Assembly (NCBI GenBank): GCA_019449635.1
Contig: JAGRPI010000004.1
Span: 177,556 to 241,555 of the forward strand
Reading direction: 5' to 3'
Length of the DNA stretch: 64,000 nt
Source of the DNA: Candidatus Ferrigenium bremense
Lineage (GTDB): Bacteria; Pseudomonadota; Gammaproteobacteria; Burkholderiales; Gallionellaceae
The translations under genes and the position numbers were made by a program. Shown here in pieces: positions 19,846 through 30,965 of the stretch; position 1 is the stretch's first letter, and each line of letters opens with the position of its first letter. Below the pieces are notes generated by a model. It ran no database searches and was not told the origin of the DNA. It saw nothing but the letters and a program-made list of their open reading frames with translations.

Positions 19846-21530
19846 AGCGGACAAACGCGATGGTGGTCGTTGTGCTGGTTGCGGCGGCGGTAGCAGCAGG
19901 AGTCGGCTATTGGTGGGGGATGGCTGAGGACAGCGGACAGAAGACAGTATCTGTTGCGCAAAAAGAACCCGCCCGCAAGATTCTGTATTACCGCAACCCG
20001 ATGGGCTTGCCGGATACCTCGCCGACACCAAAAAAAGATTCGATGGGTATGGACTATGTACCGGTGTATGAAGGAGGAGAAGAGCCGGGAGGCAGTAATC
20101 AAGCCGCTTCGCCCTTCGCTACCTCAGCAAGTTCGGGACAGGCCGCTTCGACAGGCTCAGGACAGGTAAGCATCAGCGTCGAAAAGGTACAGAAGCTGGG
20201 GGTGAAAACCGAGCGGGCGGCGATGCGCATGCTGGATAAAACGATACGCGTCGTGGGCAGGGTGGAAGTCGATGAACGGCATATCCACAACATCGCTCCC
20301 AAGTTCGAGGGCTGGATAGAAAAGCTGCATGTGAAGAGCGCCGGGGAACCGGTCAGAAAAGGGCAGGCACTGTTCGACGTGTATAGCCCGGAACTGGTAT
20401 CGGCGCAGCGTGAATACGCGATTGCCGTGCAAGGCGTCGCGGCATTGAAAGACGCGGACGGCGATACCCGGCAGAGCATGCAACAGCTCGCCGATGCCAG
20501 CCTGCTGCGCCTCAAGAACTGGGATATTTCCGAGCAGCAGGTGAAAGAACTGGCCATATCCGGGGCGGCCAGGCGCAGCCTGACCTTTCATGCCTTCCAT
20601 ACGCCGGCGAATGGCATCGTGCTGGAGAAGAAGGCGCTGGAGGGGATGCGTTTCATGCCCGGCGAAGTGTTGTACCAGATCGCCGATCTTTCGTCGGTGT
20701 GGGTGATAGCCGATGTCTTCGAGCAGGACATCGGGCTGGTGCAAGTCGGCAGCAAGGCGCAAGTCAAACTGAATGCTTATCCGGATAAACCCTTCGAGGG
20801 AGTGGTAAGCCTTGTCTACCCAACGCTGAATGCCGCCACGCACACTGTGCCGGTGCGGATGGAAATCGCCAACCCCAAAGGGTTGCTCAAGCCGGCCATG
20901 TTTGCCAGCGTGGAAATTCAGGTGGCCGGCAAGGGTGACGTGCTGACCGTGCCGGTTTCCGCCGTGATCGACAGCGGTACGCGCCAAATCGTGCTGGTAC
21001 AGTTGGCGCCGGGACGCTTCGAGCCGCGCGCGGTCAGGCTGGGTAGCCGCGGCGAAAACTATGTCGAGGTGCTGGAGGGTGTTGCCGATGGTGAGCAGGT
21101 GGTGATTTCCGCCAACTTCTTGATCGACGCGGAGAGCAATCTCAAGGCGGCGTTGAGCGGCTTGGGCGGGCATGTCGCGCATGGCGGCAGTGCGCCGTCC
21201 GCGGTAGAGCAGAAACAACCGCCCAAGCCAACAAACGGAAATGTGGAGCCCCCTGCGCAGCCGAAGAGCAAACCTGCCGCAGTGGGGCATCGGGCGCAAG
21301 GCACGCTGAACGCCATCAACGCGGACGGCACGGTCAATATCACCCATGGGCCGGTCGAATCGCTGGATTGGCCGGGCATGACGATGGACTTCGTGCTCGC
21401 CAATTCATCGCTGGCGGGCAACGCCAGGATCGGCAGCGCGATAACGTTTGAAATCGTCGAACGCAAGCCGGGTGAATGGGTGATTACCAAACTGCAAGCT
21501 GCACCGGCTAATTCTCACGAGGGGCACTGA
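19842..21530 (+). CDS. cusB: RND periplasmic adaptor CusB-like with HMBD and C-terminal CusF domain
   Basis: A 562-residue membrane-fusion protein. After an N-terminal anchor comes a heavy-metal-binding segment (YYRNPMGLPDTSPTPKKDSM, GMDYVPVY), then a repeat-derived linker (about residues 85-108), then the barrel-sandwich hybrid and beta-barrel domains (VEVDERHIHNIAPKFEGWIE). The C-terminal 75 residues (AQGTLNAINADGTVNITH, WPGMTMDF) match CusF, the periplasmic Cu(I)/Ag(I) chaperone, fused here. This makes copper/silver the most likely substrate. Confidence 0.9.
   Translation: MKRTNAMVVVVLVAAAVAAGVGYWWGMAEDSGQKTVSVAQKEPARKILYYRNPMGLPDTSPTPKKDSMGMDYVPVYEGGEEPGGSNQAASPFATSASSGQAASTGSGQVSISVEKVQKLGVKTERAAMRMLDKTIRVVGRVEVDERHIHNIAPKFEGWIEKLHVKSAGEPVRKGQALFDVYSPELVSAQREYAIAVQGVAALKDADGDTRQSMQQLADASLLRLKNWDISEQQVKELAISGAARRSLTFHAFHTPANGIVLEKKALEGMRFMPGEVLYQIADLSSVWVIADVFEQDIGLVQVGSKAQVKLNAYPDKPFEGVVSLVYPTLNAATHTVPVRMEIANPKGLLKPAMFASVEIQVAGKGDVLTVPVSAVIDSGTRQIVLVQLAPGRFEPRAVRLGSRGENYVEVLEGVADGEQVVISANFLIDAESNLKAALSGLGGHVAHGGSAPSAVEQKQPPKPTNGNVEPPAQPKSKPAAVGHRAQGTLNAINADGTVNITHGPVESLDWPGMTMDFVLANSSLAGNARIGSAITFEIVERKPGEWVITKLQAAPANSHEGH
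20097..20166 (+). repeat. Dispersed repeat inside cusB
   Basis: It contains CGCCCTTCGCTACCTCAG and CTTCGACAGGCTCAGGACAGG. The last 21 bases are the exact complement of the intergenic copy at 12856-12877. It encodes an Ala/Ser/Gly/Gln linker (AASPFATSASSGQAAST). Confidence 0.75.
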
Positions 21531-21531
21531 C

Positions 21532-24500
21532 ATGTTGACCGCCATCATCGACTGGTCGGCGCGCAACCGCTTCCTGGTGATCCTTGCCACGTTGTTCATC
21601 ACGCTGGCGGGCATTTACGCGGTGGTCAAAACGCCGCTGGATGCCTTGCCGGACCTGTCCGATGTGCAGGTGATCGTCTATACCGAGTATTCAGGGCAAG
21701 CGCCGCAAGTGGTAGAAGACCAGGTCACCTATCCGTTGACTACCGCGATGTTGTCCGTACCTAAATCCAAGGTGGTGCGCGGCTTCTCGTTCTTCGGCGC
21801 ATCGTTCGTGTACGTGATTTTCGAGGACGGCACCGACATCTACTGGGCGCGTTCGCGGGTGCTTGAATATCTCGGCAGTATCGCGGGACGTCTGCCTAAA
21901 AATGTCGCGCCGCAGCTGGGGCCGGATGCGACCGGAGTGGGCTGGGTGTACCAGTATGCGGTGCTCAGCGAGAAGCACAATCTGGCTGAATTGCGCACCA
22001 TGCAGGATTGGTATCTGCGTTACCAGCTCACCAAGGCGCATGGCGTTGCCGAAGTGGCCTCCATCGGCGGCTTCGTGCAGCAGTACCAGGTGACGGTCGA
22101 TCCGGTGAAGCTGCGCGCCTATAACATTCCGCTGGGCAAAGTTGCGCAGGTGATCCGCGATTCCAACCGCGATGTCGGCGGGCGCGTGGTGGAAATGGCC
22201 GAGACCGAGTACATGGTGCGCGGCAAGGGCTATCTGCGCGGCATCGGCGACATCGAGAATCTGGTGGTCAAGGCGGAGCGCGGCACTCCGGTTCTGCTGC
22301 GCGACATCGCGCGTGTCGAACTGGGGCCGGACGAGCGGCGCGGCCTGGCCGAACTGAACGGCGAGGGCGAGGTGGTGTCCGGCATCGTCATGGCGCGCTA
22401 CGGGCAGAACGCGCTGGAGGTGATCGCGAACATCAAAAACAAGATCGCCGAGATTGCACCCGGCTTGCCGGAGGGGGTGAAAATTCAAACAGTGTACGAC
22501 CGCTCCGGGCTGATCCTGCGCGCCATCGCCACGCTCAAGCGCACGCTGTTCGAGGAAGGGCTGATCGTTGCGCTGGTGTGCATCGTGTTCCTGATGCATG
22601 TGCGCAGTGCGCTGGTCGCCATCGTGATGCTGCCTGTCGGCGTGCTGATCGCCTTCATCGCGATGCGCGCGCTGGGGATGAATTCCAACATCATGAGCCT
22701 GGGCGGGATTGCGATTGCGATCGGCGCGATGGTGGATGCGGCCATCGTGATGATCGAGAACGCGCACAAGCATCTGGGGCGGCTAAACCCCTCCCCAGCC
22801 CTCCCCTTGTCAGGGGAGGGAGCCGAAGCTCCTCCCCTGACAAGGGGAGGTTGGGAGTGGTTGGGAGGCCGGGAGGGGTTTGCTTTTGACCAACGTGCTC
22901 AAGCCATCCTGGCCGCCTGCAAGGAAGTCGGCCCTTCGCTGTTCTTCTCGCTGCTGATTATCACCGTGTCGTTCCTCCCGGTGTTCACGCTGGAAGCGCA
23001 GGAAGGCCGCCTGTTCGCGCCGCTGGCGTTCACCAAGACCTTCGCGATGGCGGGCGCGGCGTTGCTGTCGGTCACGCTGGTGCCGGTGCTGATGATGCTG
23101 TTCATCCGCGGCAAGATCATGCCGGAAGCGCAGAATCCGCTGAACCGCTTTTTGATCCGCAGCTACCGCCCGATCATCGCCGCCGTACTGCGCCGCAAAA
23201 AATCCACTATCGTCGTGGCTCTGCTGGCAATGGCTTTGACTTTCTATCCGGCCATGCGCCTGGGCAGCGAATTCATGCCGACGCTGAACGAAGGCACGTT
23301 GTTCTACATGCCCGCGTCGCTGCCCGGCATGTCGGTCACCAAGGCGGCGGAGCTGTTGCAAACGCAGAACAAGATCATCAAGAGTTTTCCCGAGGTCGCA
23401 TCTGTGTATGGCAAGGCGGGGCGCGCGCAGACGGCCACCGACCCGGCGCCGCTGGAGATGTTCGAGACGGTGATCAACCTCAAGCCGCAAAACGAATGGC
23501 GCTCCGGCATGAACACCGACAAATTGATCGCCGAGATGGACAAGGCGTTGCAAATTCCCGGTGTGGCGAACTCCTGGACGATGCCGATCAAGGCGCGCAT
23601 CGACATGCTGTCCACCGGTATCCGCACGCCGATCGGCATCAAGGTGTTCGGCAATAACCTGGAGGAAATGGAACGCGTCGCCAAGGATATCGAGGCCGTG
23701 GTCAGGAAAGTTCCGGGCACGACCAGCGCCTTCGCCGAACGCATCACCGGCGGTTTTTATCTCTACATCGAACCGGATCGCGCTGCGCTGGCGCGCTACG
23801 GGCTGACGGTAGGTGAGGCGCAGGAGGTGATCGCCACCGCGCTGGGCGGCGAAACCGTCACCACCACGGTGGAGGGGCTGGAACGCTTCGGCGTAAGTGT
23901 GCGTTACCCGCGCGAATTGCGCGGCACGCCGGAGCAGATTGCGCGCGAAGTGCTGGTGCCGACGATGGACGGCGCGATGATCCCGCTCGGGCAACTCGCC
24001 AAGGTCAGTATCGGCAAGGGCGCACCGTCCATCCGCACCGAGAATGCGCTGCTGTCCGCCTATATCTATGTGGATATCCGCGACCGCGACATCGGCTCGT
24101 ATGTGGCCGAGGCGCGCAAGGCGGTGGCAGAGCAGGTGAAATTCCCGCCCGGCTATTACGCGACCTGGAGCGGGCAGTTTGAGTACATGGAACGTGCTGC
24201 CGCAAAGATGAAGATCGTGGTGCCGATCACGCTGCTCATCATCTTCCTGTTGCTGTACCTCAACTTCAAGCGTGTCACGGAATCGCTGATCGTGATGCTG
24301 TCCGTGCCGTTCGCGCTGGTCGGCGGCGTGTGGCTGCTGTGGCTGCTCGGCTACAACCTGAGCGTCGCGGTGGCGGTGGGCTTCATCGCACTGGCGGGCG
24401 TGGCGGCTGAGACCGGCGTGGTGATGCTGATCTACTTGGAACGCGCCTGGCAGGAGAAGCTTGCAGAATGTTCAAGGAACCCTCACCCCAACCCTCTGGA

Positions 24501-24870
24501 TGGGACAACTAGCCATTCGACTAGGCTGCAAGAGTCCGCAGCCAAGTCGCTGGTTATCCCGCTCGCGGGAGAGGGGGCGAACGAATTGCGGCTGGAAACG
24601 GTTTATGGTCGACGGCCCAGCCGCGATGATTTGCATGATGCCATCATGGAAGGCGCAGTGGAACGGGTGCGCCCGAAGATGATGACCGTGACAGCCATCA
24701 TGGCCGGGTTGCTGCCGATTATGTGGGGCAGCGGCGCCGGCTCGGAGGTGATGAGCCGTATCGCCGCGCCGATGGTCGGCGGGATGATTTCCTCGACAAT
24801 ATTGACGCTGGTGGTGATTCCCGCGTTGTATGCTTTGGCCAAGGCGCGTGAGATTAATAATCGCCAATAG
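21532..24870 (+). CDS. cusA: Heavy-metal RND efflux pump CusA/CzcA type
   Basis: A 1112-residue inner-membrane proton antiporter. Family hallmarks are the start LTAIIDWSARNRFLVI, DALPDLSDVQVIVYTEYSGQAPQ, and the AIAIGAMVDAAIVMIENAHKH segment of TM4 with proton-relay acidic residues. Methionines in the porter domain suit Cu/Ag. It is about 65 residues longer than usual because two repeat palindromes lie in frame, at about residues 417-451 and 981-1018. These are the equivalent cytoplasmic loops of the two structural halves. It follows cusB by 1 base. Confidence 0.93.
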   Translation: MLTAIIDWSARNRFLVILATLFITLAGIYAVVKTPLDALPDLSDVQVIVYTEYSGQAPQVVEDQVTYPLTTAMLSVPKSKVVRGFSFFGASFVYVIFEDGTDIYWARSRVLEYLGSIAGRLPKNVAPQLGPDATGVGWVYQYAVLSEKHNLAELRTMQDWYLRYQLTKAHGVAEVASIGGFVQQYQVTVDPVKLRAYNIPLGKVAQVIRDSNRDVGGRVVEMAETEYMVRGKGYLRGIGDIENLVVKAERGTPVLLRDIARVELGPDERRGLAELNGEGEVVSGIVMARYGQNALEVIANIKNKIAEIAPGLPEGVKIQTVYDRSGLILRAIATLKRTLFEEGLIVALVCIVFLMHVRSALVAIVMLPVGVLIAFIAMRALGMNSNIMSLGGIAIAIGAMVDAAIVMIENAHKHLGRLNPSPALPLSGEGAEAPPLTRGGWEWLGGREGFAFDQRAQAILAACKEVGPSLFFSLLIITVSFLPVFTLEAQEGRLFAPLAFTKTFAMAGAALLSVTLVPVLMMLFIRGKIMPEAQNPLNRFLIRSYRPIIAAVLRRKKSTIVVALLAMALTFYPAMRLGSEFMPTLNEGTLFYMPASLPGMSVTKAAELLQTQNKIIKSFPEVASVYGKAGRAQTATDPAPLEMFETVINLKPQNEWRSGMNTDKLIAEMDKALQIPGVANSWTMPIKARIDMLSTGIRTPIGIKVFGNNLEEMERVAKDIEAVVRKVPGTTSAFAERITGGFYLYIEPDRAALARYGLTVGEAQEVIATALGGETVTTTVEGLERFGVSVRYPRELRGTPEQIAREVLVPTMDGAMIPLGQLAKVSIGKGAPSIRTENALLSAYIYVDIRDRDIGSYVAEARKAVAEQVKFPPGYYATWSGQFEYMERAAAKMKIVVPITLLIIFLLLYLNFKRVTESLIVMLSVPFALVGGVWLLWLLGYNLSVAVAVGFIALAGVAAETGVVMLIYLERAWQEKLAECSRNPHPNPLDGTTSHSTRLQESAAKSLVIPLAGEGANELRLETVYGRRPSRDDLHDAIMEGAVERVRPKMMTVTAIMAGLLPIMWGSGAGSEVMSRIAAPMVGGMISSTILTLVVIPALYALAKAREINNRQ
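22783..22885. repeat. Palindromic CCCTCCCC repeat inside cusA, first loop
   Basis: CCCCTCCCCAGCCCTCCCC is followed by a palindrome, CCCTTGTCAGGGGAGGG / CTCCCCTGACAAGGGG, then GGTTGGGAGTGGTTGGGAGG. It encodes LNPSPALPLSGEGAEAPPL and a Gly/Trp-rich stretch between MIENAHKHLG and the next conserved segment. It belongs to the same class as the palindrome at 12691-12800. Confidence 0.8.
24476..24590. repeat. Palindromic repeat inside cusA, second loop, itself interrupted
   Basis: The left half is CCCTCACCCCAACCCTCT and the right half CCCGCTCGCGGGAGAGGGG. About 65 unrelated bases (GGATGGGACAACTAGCC...) lie between halves that are normally adjacent in such elements. The frame of cusA is kept through both. 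Confidence 0.7.
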
Positions 24871-24964
24871 GCGAGGTTGCGCTTCGGGCCTCAATCGGCG
24901 TATCTTGGCAACATCGGATGCGGTGAATGGACTGGGTGTTGTATTGAACCTATAAAAAGCAGTT

Positions 24965-25100
24965 CAGCCACGGATTAACACAGATAAGCACGGATTATCA
25001 ATGGGTTGGTTTGCTAATCCAAGCCACCTTGCAAGTGAATGGTTGGTTTTACGCAATTTTTTGTTTTATCAGTGGTAATCCGTGTTTATCTGTGGCTAAT
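24965..25100. repeat. Inverted-repeat element, CACGGAT family, before glucan phosphorylase gene
   Basis: The left arm CAGCCACGGATTAACACAG with ATAAGCACGGATTA is answered by TAATCCGTGTTTATCTGTGGCTAA. The arms match the element at 7555-7687; the loops differ. It fills most of the gap between cusA and the phosphorylase gene and ends about 41 bases before its start. Confidence 0.8.
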
Positions 25101-25141
25101 CGCCGTTTCCAGGTTGAATGCGTGAGAGGAGGGTGGCGATC

Positions 25142-26836
25142 ATGCTCGACGAATTTATCCACGAACCGCGCATTGCGTACTTCTCGATGGAGATCGCGCT
25201 GCGTAATGAAATCCCGACCTACGCCGGCGGGCTGGGAATGCTCGCCGGCGATACCCTGCGTTCGGCTGCCGACCTCGATCTGCCGATGGTGGCGGTCAGC
25301 CTGGTAAGCCATGCCGGCTATTTCCGCCAGGAGATCGATGCGCAGGGGCGGCAGATGGAGCACGCTGAAACGTGGGACATCAGGCACTGGGCGCAACCCC
25401 TCGATGCCAAGATCGCCGTGCAGATCGATGGCCGCACGGTCTGGATCGGTGGCTGGCTGTATGTGCTCGAAGGCCACATGGGCGGACGCCAGCCGGTGTT
25501 GCTGCTCGATACCGACCTGAATGAGAACGGCAGCGACGACCGCGAAATCACCCACCATCTCTACGGCGGCGACAACGTCTACCGGCTCAAGCAGGAAATC
25601 GTGCTCGGGCTGGGCGGCGTGCGCCTGCTGAATGCAATCGGTTTCACCATCCGGCATTACCACATGAACGAGGGACATTCCGCGCTGCTCGGCCTGGAGC
25701 TGATGCGGCGATTTACTTATTCAACCGAGCACCTGCGGCCCGGCGAATCGCACTATGATCTCCCGCGCGTGCGCGACCTGTGCAGCTTCACCACGCATAC
25801 TCCGGTCGAGGCCGGGCATGACCGCTTCTCCTACGATCTGGTGCAGCGAGTTCTCGACAATGACTTCGATATGGATACCATCAAGCGCCTGGCCGGGGAA
25901 GAAAGTCTAAACATGACGCGGCTGGCGCTGAATCTGAGTGAATACGTCAACGGCGTCGCGAAGAAGCATGCCGAAGTGTCCAACGCGATGTTTCCCGGCT
26001 ACAAGGTGCATACGATCACCAACGGCGTGCACCCTTATACCTGGGCTGCCGAAGGCTTCCGCCAGCTTTACGATCACTACCTTCCCGGCTGGTGCCACGA
26101 GCCGCAGTTGCTGATGCGCGCCGATTGTTGCATTCCGGAAGCCGCGATTTGGGAGGCGCATGTTCAGGCGAAACAGCATCTTATCGAGAAGGTGCAGGCG
26201 CTCACCGGCGTGGCGCTTAAACTCGATGTCCCGATTTTAGGTTTCGCGCGGCGCATGACCGCATACAAACGCCCCGATCTTTTGTTCGCCGACCTGGATC
26301 GCCTGTGGGCTATCGCGCGCAATCAGCCGTTCCAGATCGTGCTCGCCGGCAAGGCGCACCCGAACGATGAAAACGGCAAGCATCTGATCGAGCAGTTGTA
26401 TGCGCATGCGCGCGCCCTTGCCGGCACGGTACCGGTGGTCTATCTGCCTGATTACGATATGGCGCTTGCCCAGACGCTGACCGCAGGCGCGGATGTGTGG
26501 CTTAACACGCCGCTGCCGCCGCTTGAGGCTTCGGGCACCAGCGGCATGAAAGCCGCATTCAACGGCGTGCCCAATCTGTCGGTGCTCGATGGCTGGTGGA
26601 TCGAAGGTTGCATCGAGGGCGTGACCGGATGGGCGATCGGCGATGCGGCGGGCATGGCCGACGGCAACGCGCACGCGCTTTATGACAAACTCGAACAGGT
26701 GGTGCTGCCGCTGTATTACGGCCACAGCGACGGCGGGTGGCTCAGGGTGATGAAGGGGGCGATCAGCAAGAACGCCTCGTATTTCAACAGCCACCGCATG
26801 ATGCGCCGCTATGCGACGGAGGCGTATGCAAAGTGA
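25142..26836 (+). CDS. glgP: Alpha-glucan phosphorylase, short GT35 form
   Basis: About 564 residues, the short bacterial/archaeal class of glycogen/maltodextrin phosphorylase, which releases glucose-1-phosphate. Family segments are RIAYFSMEIALRNEIPTYAG, GGLGMLAGD, HMNEGHSAL and GFARRMTAYKRPDL. The PLP-lysine segment GTSGMKAAFNG and SVLDGWWIEG are present. The ATG at 25142 has AGGAGGG 8 bases upstream and is preferred over the in-frame ATG at 25118. It interrupts the metal-resistance genes, and its link to them is unclear. Confidence 0.9.
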   Translation: MLDEFIHEPRIAYFSMEIALRNEIPTYAGGLGMLAGDTLRSAADLDLPMVAVSLVSHAGYFRQEIDAQGRQMEHAETWDIRHWAQPLDAKIAVQIDGRTVWIGGWLYVLEGHMGGRQPVLLLDTDLNENGSDDREITHHLYGGDNVYRLKQEIVLGLGGVRLLNAIGFTIRHYHMNEGHSALLGLELMRRFTYSTEHLRPGESHYDLPRVRDLCSFTTHTPVEAGHDRFSYDLVQRVLDNDFDMDTIKRLAGEESLNMTRLALNLSEYVNGVAKKHAEVSNAMFPGYKVHTITNGVHPYTWAAEGFRQLYDHYLPGWCHEPQLLMRADCCIPEAAIWEAHVQAKQHLIEKVQALTGVALKLDVPILGFARRMTAYKRPDLLFADLDRLWAIARNQPFQIVLAGKAHPNDENGKHLIEQLYAHARALAGTVPVVYLPDYDMALAQTLTAGADVWLNTPLPPLEASGTSGMKAAFNGVPNLSVLDGWWIEGCIEGVTGWAIGDAAGMADGNAHALYDKLEQVVLPLYYGHSDGGWLRVMKGAISKNASYFNSHRMMRRYATEAYAK

Positions 26837-26875
26837 AATCATCACCCAATCATCAAGCTTTTTCGGGAGGTCGGA

Positions 26876-27157
26876 ATGAAACAGAAAGCTGCATTGCTTG
26901 CCGCCATTTTGGTATGGGCTACGGTTCCTGCCGCGACTGCCGAAGAATCCGCTGCAGACAGGGCGGTGACAGGACATAGCGAAGAGAAAACCGGTGCGCC
27001 GGCAGAGGGGTACAAGCTGGATTACAAAGAATTGTTCGGCTGTGAACCGATGGGAGAAGAGGGCCATAAGTCGATGCCCAAGCCGGCATCGGGGGCGAGT
27101 GGGCAGGAGACTATGCAGCCCATGCAAAAGCACGACCACATGCAAGAGAAACAATAA
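26876..27157 (+). CDS. Small exported Met/His-containing protein
   Basis: 93 residues with a clear signal peptide (MKQKAALLAAILVWATVPAA, cleavage near TAEE). The mature part is charged, with one Cys (ELFGCEPMG) and a Met/His-rich tail (KSMPKP, ETMQPMQKHDHMQEK). GGGAGG lies 8 bases before the ATG. Placement 155 bases before the copper ATPase suggests a periplasmic metal-handling role. I do not recognise a family. Confidence 0.6.
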   Translation: MKQKAALLAAILVWATVPAATAEESAADRAVTGHSEEKTGAPAEGYKLDYKELFGCEPMGEEGHKSMPKPASGASGQETMQPMQKHDHMQEKQ

Positions 27158-27311
27158 CCCAAAGCGGCGCGGCAAATGTGCAACTGTGCGGGAGGCCAAT
27201 TGGCACACCAACAATCCGGGGTGGCACATCTCCAAGAAGTTTTAAATGGTTATTGAAGTGAGCAGTTGAGGTTGCGCGGCATGTTTGTTCGTCTCAAGAA
27301 AGGAGCGTGAA

Positions 27312-29837
<2,526 letters not shown>

Positions 29838-29848
29838 GGAGTGCCGCC

Positions 29849-30082
29849 ATGTCGGAGCAACACGAAACACAACATCTTTCCCGAGCGCGCTGGGTGTTCT
29901 ATGGGTTTCTCGCGGTTGCCGGTTTCTTTCTGTTCACGGAGCACCGCGCCCATGTGCTTGGGATGCTGCCTTACCTGTTTCTGTTGGCATGCCCGTTGAT
30001 GCATCTGTTCATGCATCACGGACATGGCGGCAACGGCCAGCATTCGCACCATCATGGCTCATCTGAAGGAGAGCCAAAATGA
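29849..30082 (+). CDS. DUF2933 small membrane protein
   Basis: 77 residues with two hydrophobic segments (WVFYGFLAVAGFFLFTEH and MLPYLFLLACPLMHLFM) and a His-rich tail (HHGHGGNGQHSHHH). The TEHRAHVLG and LACPLMHLFMHHGH motifs are those of DUF2933 proteins, often encoded beside copper ATPases and multicopper oxidases. It lies 11 bases after copA and overlaps the next gene by 4 bases. Confidence 0.85.
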   Translation: MSEQHETQHLSRARWVFYGFLAVAGFFLFTEHRAHVLGMLPYLFLLACPLMHLFMHHGHGGNGQHSHHHGSSEGEPK

Positions 30083-30702
30083 ACATGGATACTCCTGCTT
30101 ATGGCCTGTGGCCGCTGGTTATCATCAACTCCGCGGTGTTCATCATTTTCTCACTCAGCTTCACCAAGCCGAAAACGCCGCGCGACTGGCGTTCGTTCGG
30201 CGCGTTCTCGGCTTTCATCGTCGCGCTCTTCAGCGAAATGTACGGTTTCCCGCTGACCATTTACCTGCTGTCCGGCTGGCTGGGCAGCCGTTATCCCGGC
30301 GTTGATTTTCTGTCGCACGATGCCGGCCATTTGCTGGAAATGTTGTTCGGCTGGCGCGCCAACCCGCATTTCGGGCCGTTCCATATGCTCAGCACGGTAT
30401 TTATCTTTGGGGGATTCTGGTTGCTGGCTGCCGCATGGAAAGTGCTCTACCAGGCACAGCGCAGGCATGGTCTGGCAATCACAGGGCCTTACGCCAGGGT
30501 GCGCCATCCCCAGTACGATGCTTTCGTGCTCATCATGTTCGGCTTCCTGTTGCAATGGCCGACCATTCTGACGCTGCTGATGTTTCCGCTATTGGTATGG
30601 ATGTACATGCGGCTGGCGCGCACCGAGGAGCGGGATGCCGAGGTGTACTTCGGTGAACGCTGGCGCGACTATGCTGTCCATACGCCGAGGTTTATTCCGT
30701 AG
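30079..30702 (+). CDS. Isoprenylcysteine carboxyl methyltransferase-like membrane protein
   Basis: 207 residues with about five membrane helices. The C-terminal signature GPYARVRHPQYDAF and later RTEERDAEVYFGERWRDY are those of the ICMT/PEMT membrane methyltransferase superfamily; the RHPQY region binds SAM. Similar genes are frequent next to DUF2933 and copper genes; the substrate is unknown. Translation is coupled to the DUF2933 gene through ATGA. Confidence 0.85.
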   Translation: MNMDTPAYGLWPLVIINSAVFIIFSLSFTKPKTPRDWRSFGAFSAFIVALFSEMYGFPLTIYLLSGWLGSRYPGVDFLSHDAGHLLEMLFGWRANPHFGPFHMLSTVFIFGGFWLLAAAWKVLYQAQRRHGLAITGPYARVRHPQYDAFVLIMFGFLLQWPTILTLLMFPLLVWMYMRLARTEERDAEVYFGERWRDYAVHTPRFIP

Positions 30703-30719
30703 CGCGCCCAGGGTGTTTC

Positions 30720-30953
30720 ATGAGTAAGAAAATTATGCTCGAATCAACGATCACATGCCCGGAGTGTGGGTATAAACAAACGGAAACAATGCCAAAAGAC
30801 ATTTGTCAGTGGTTCTACGAATGTAAAGCATGTGGTGTTTTGCTCAAGCCTGAGAGAGGGGATTGTTGCGTTTTCTGCTCTTATGGCACAACCCCTTGCC
30901 CGTCCGTTCAGCAAGCAGGCGGGCTGGATCTGCGGCGTGCCGAATTACGTTAA
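30720..30953 (+). CDS. GDCCVxC-motif putative zinc/metal-binding protein
   Basis: 77 residues with two CxxC pairs (TCPECGY, YECKACG) and the signature GDCCVFCSYGT. Proteins of this kind occur in mercury and copper resistance clusters; the function is undetermined but metal binding is likely. The last 10 or so residues (GGLDLRRAELR) look unlike the family's usual end. It follows the ICMT-like gene by 17 bases. Confidence 0.8.
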   Translation: MSKKIMLESTITCPECGYKQTETMPKDICQWFYECKACGVLLKPERGDCCVFCSYGTTPCPSVQQAGGLDLRRAELR

Positions 30954-30965
30954 AGGAGAGTCATC

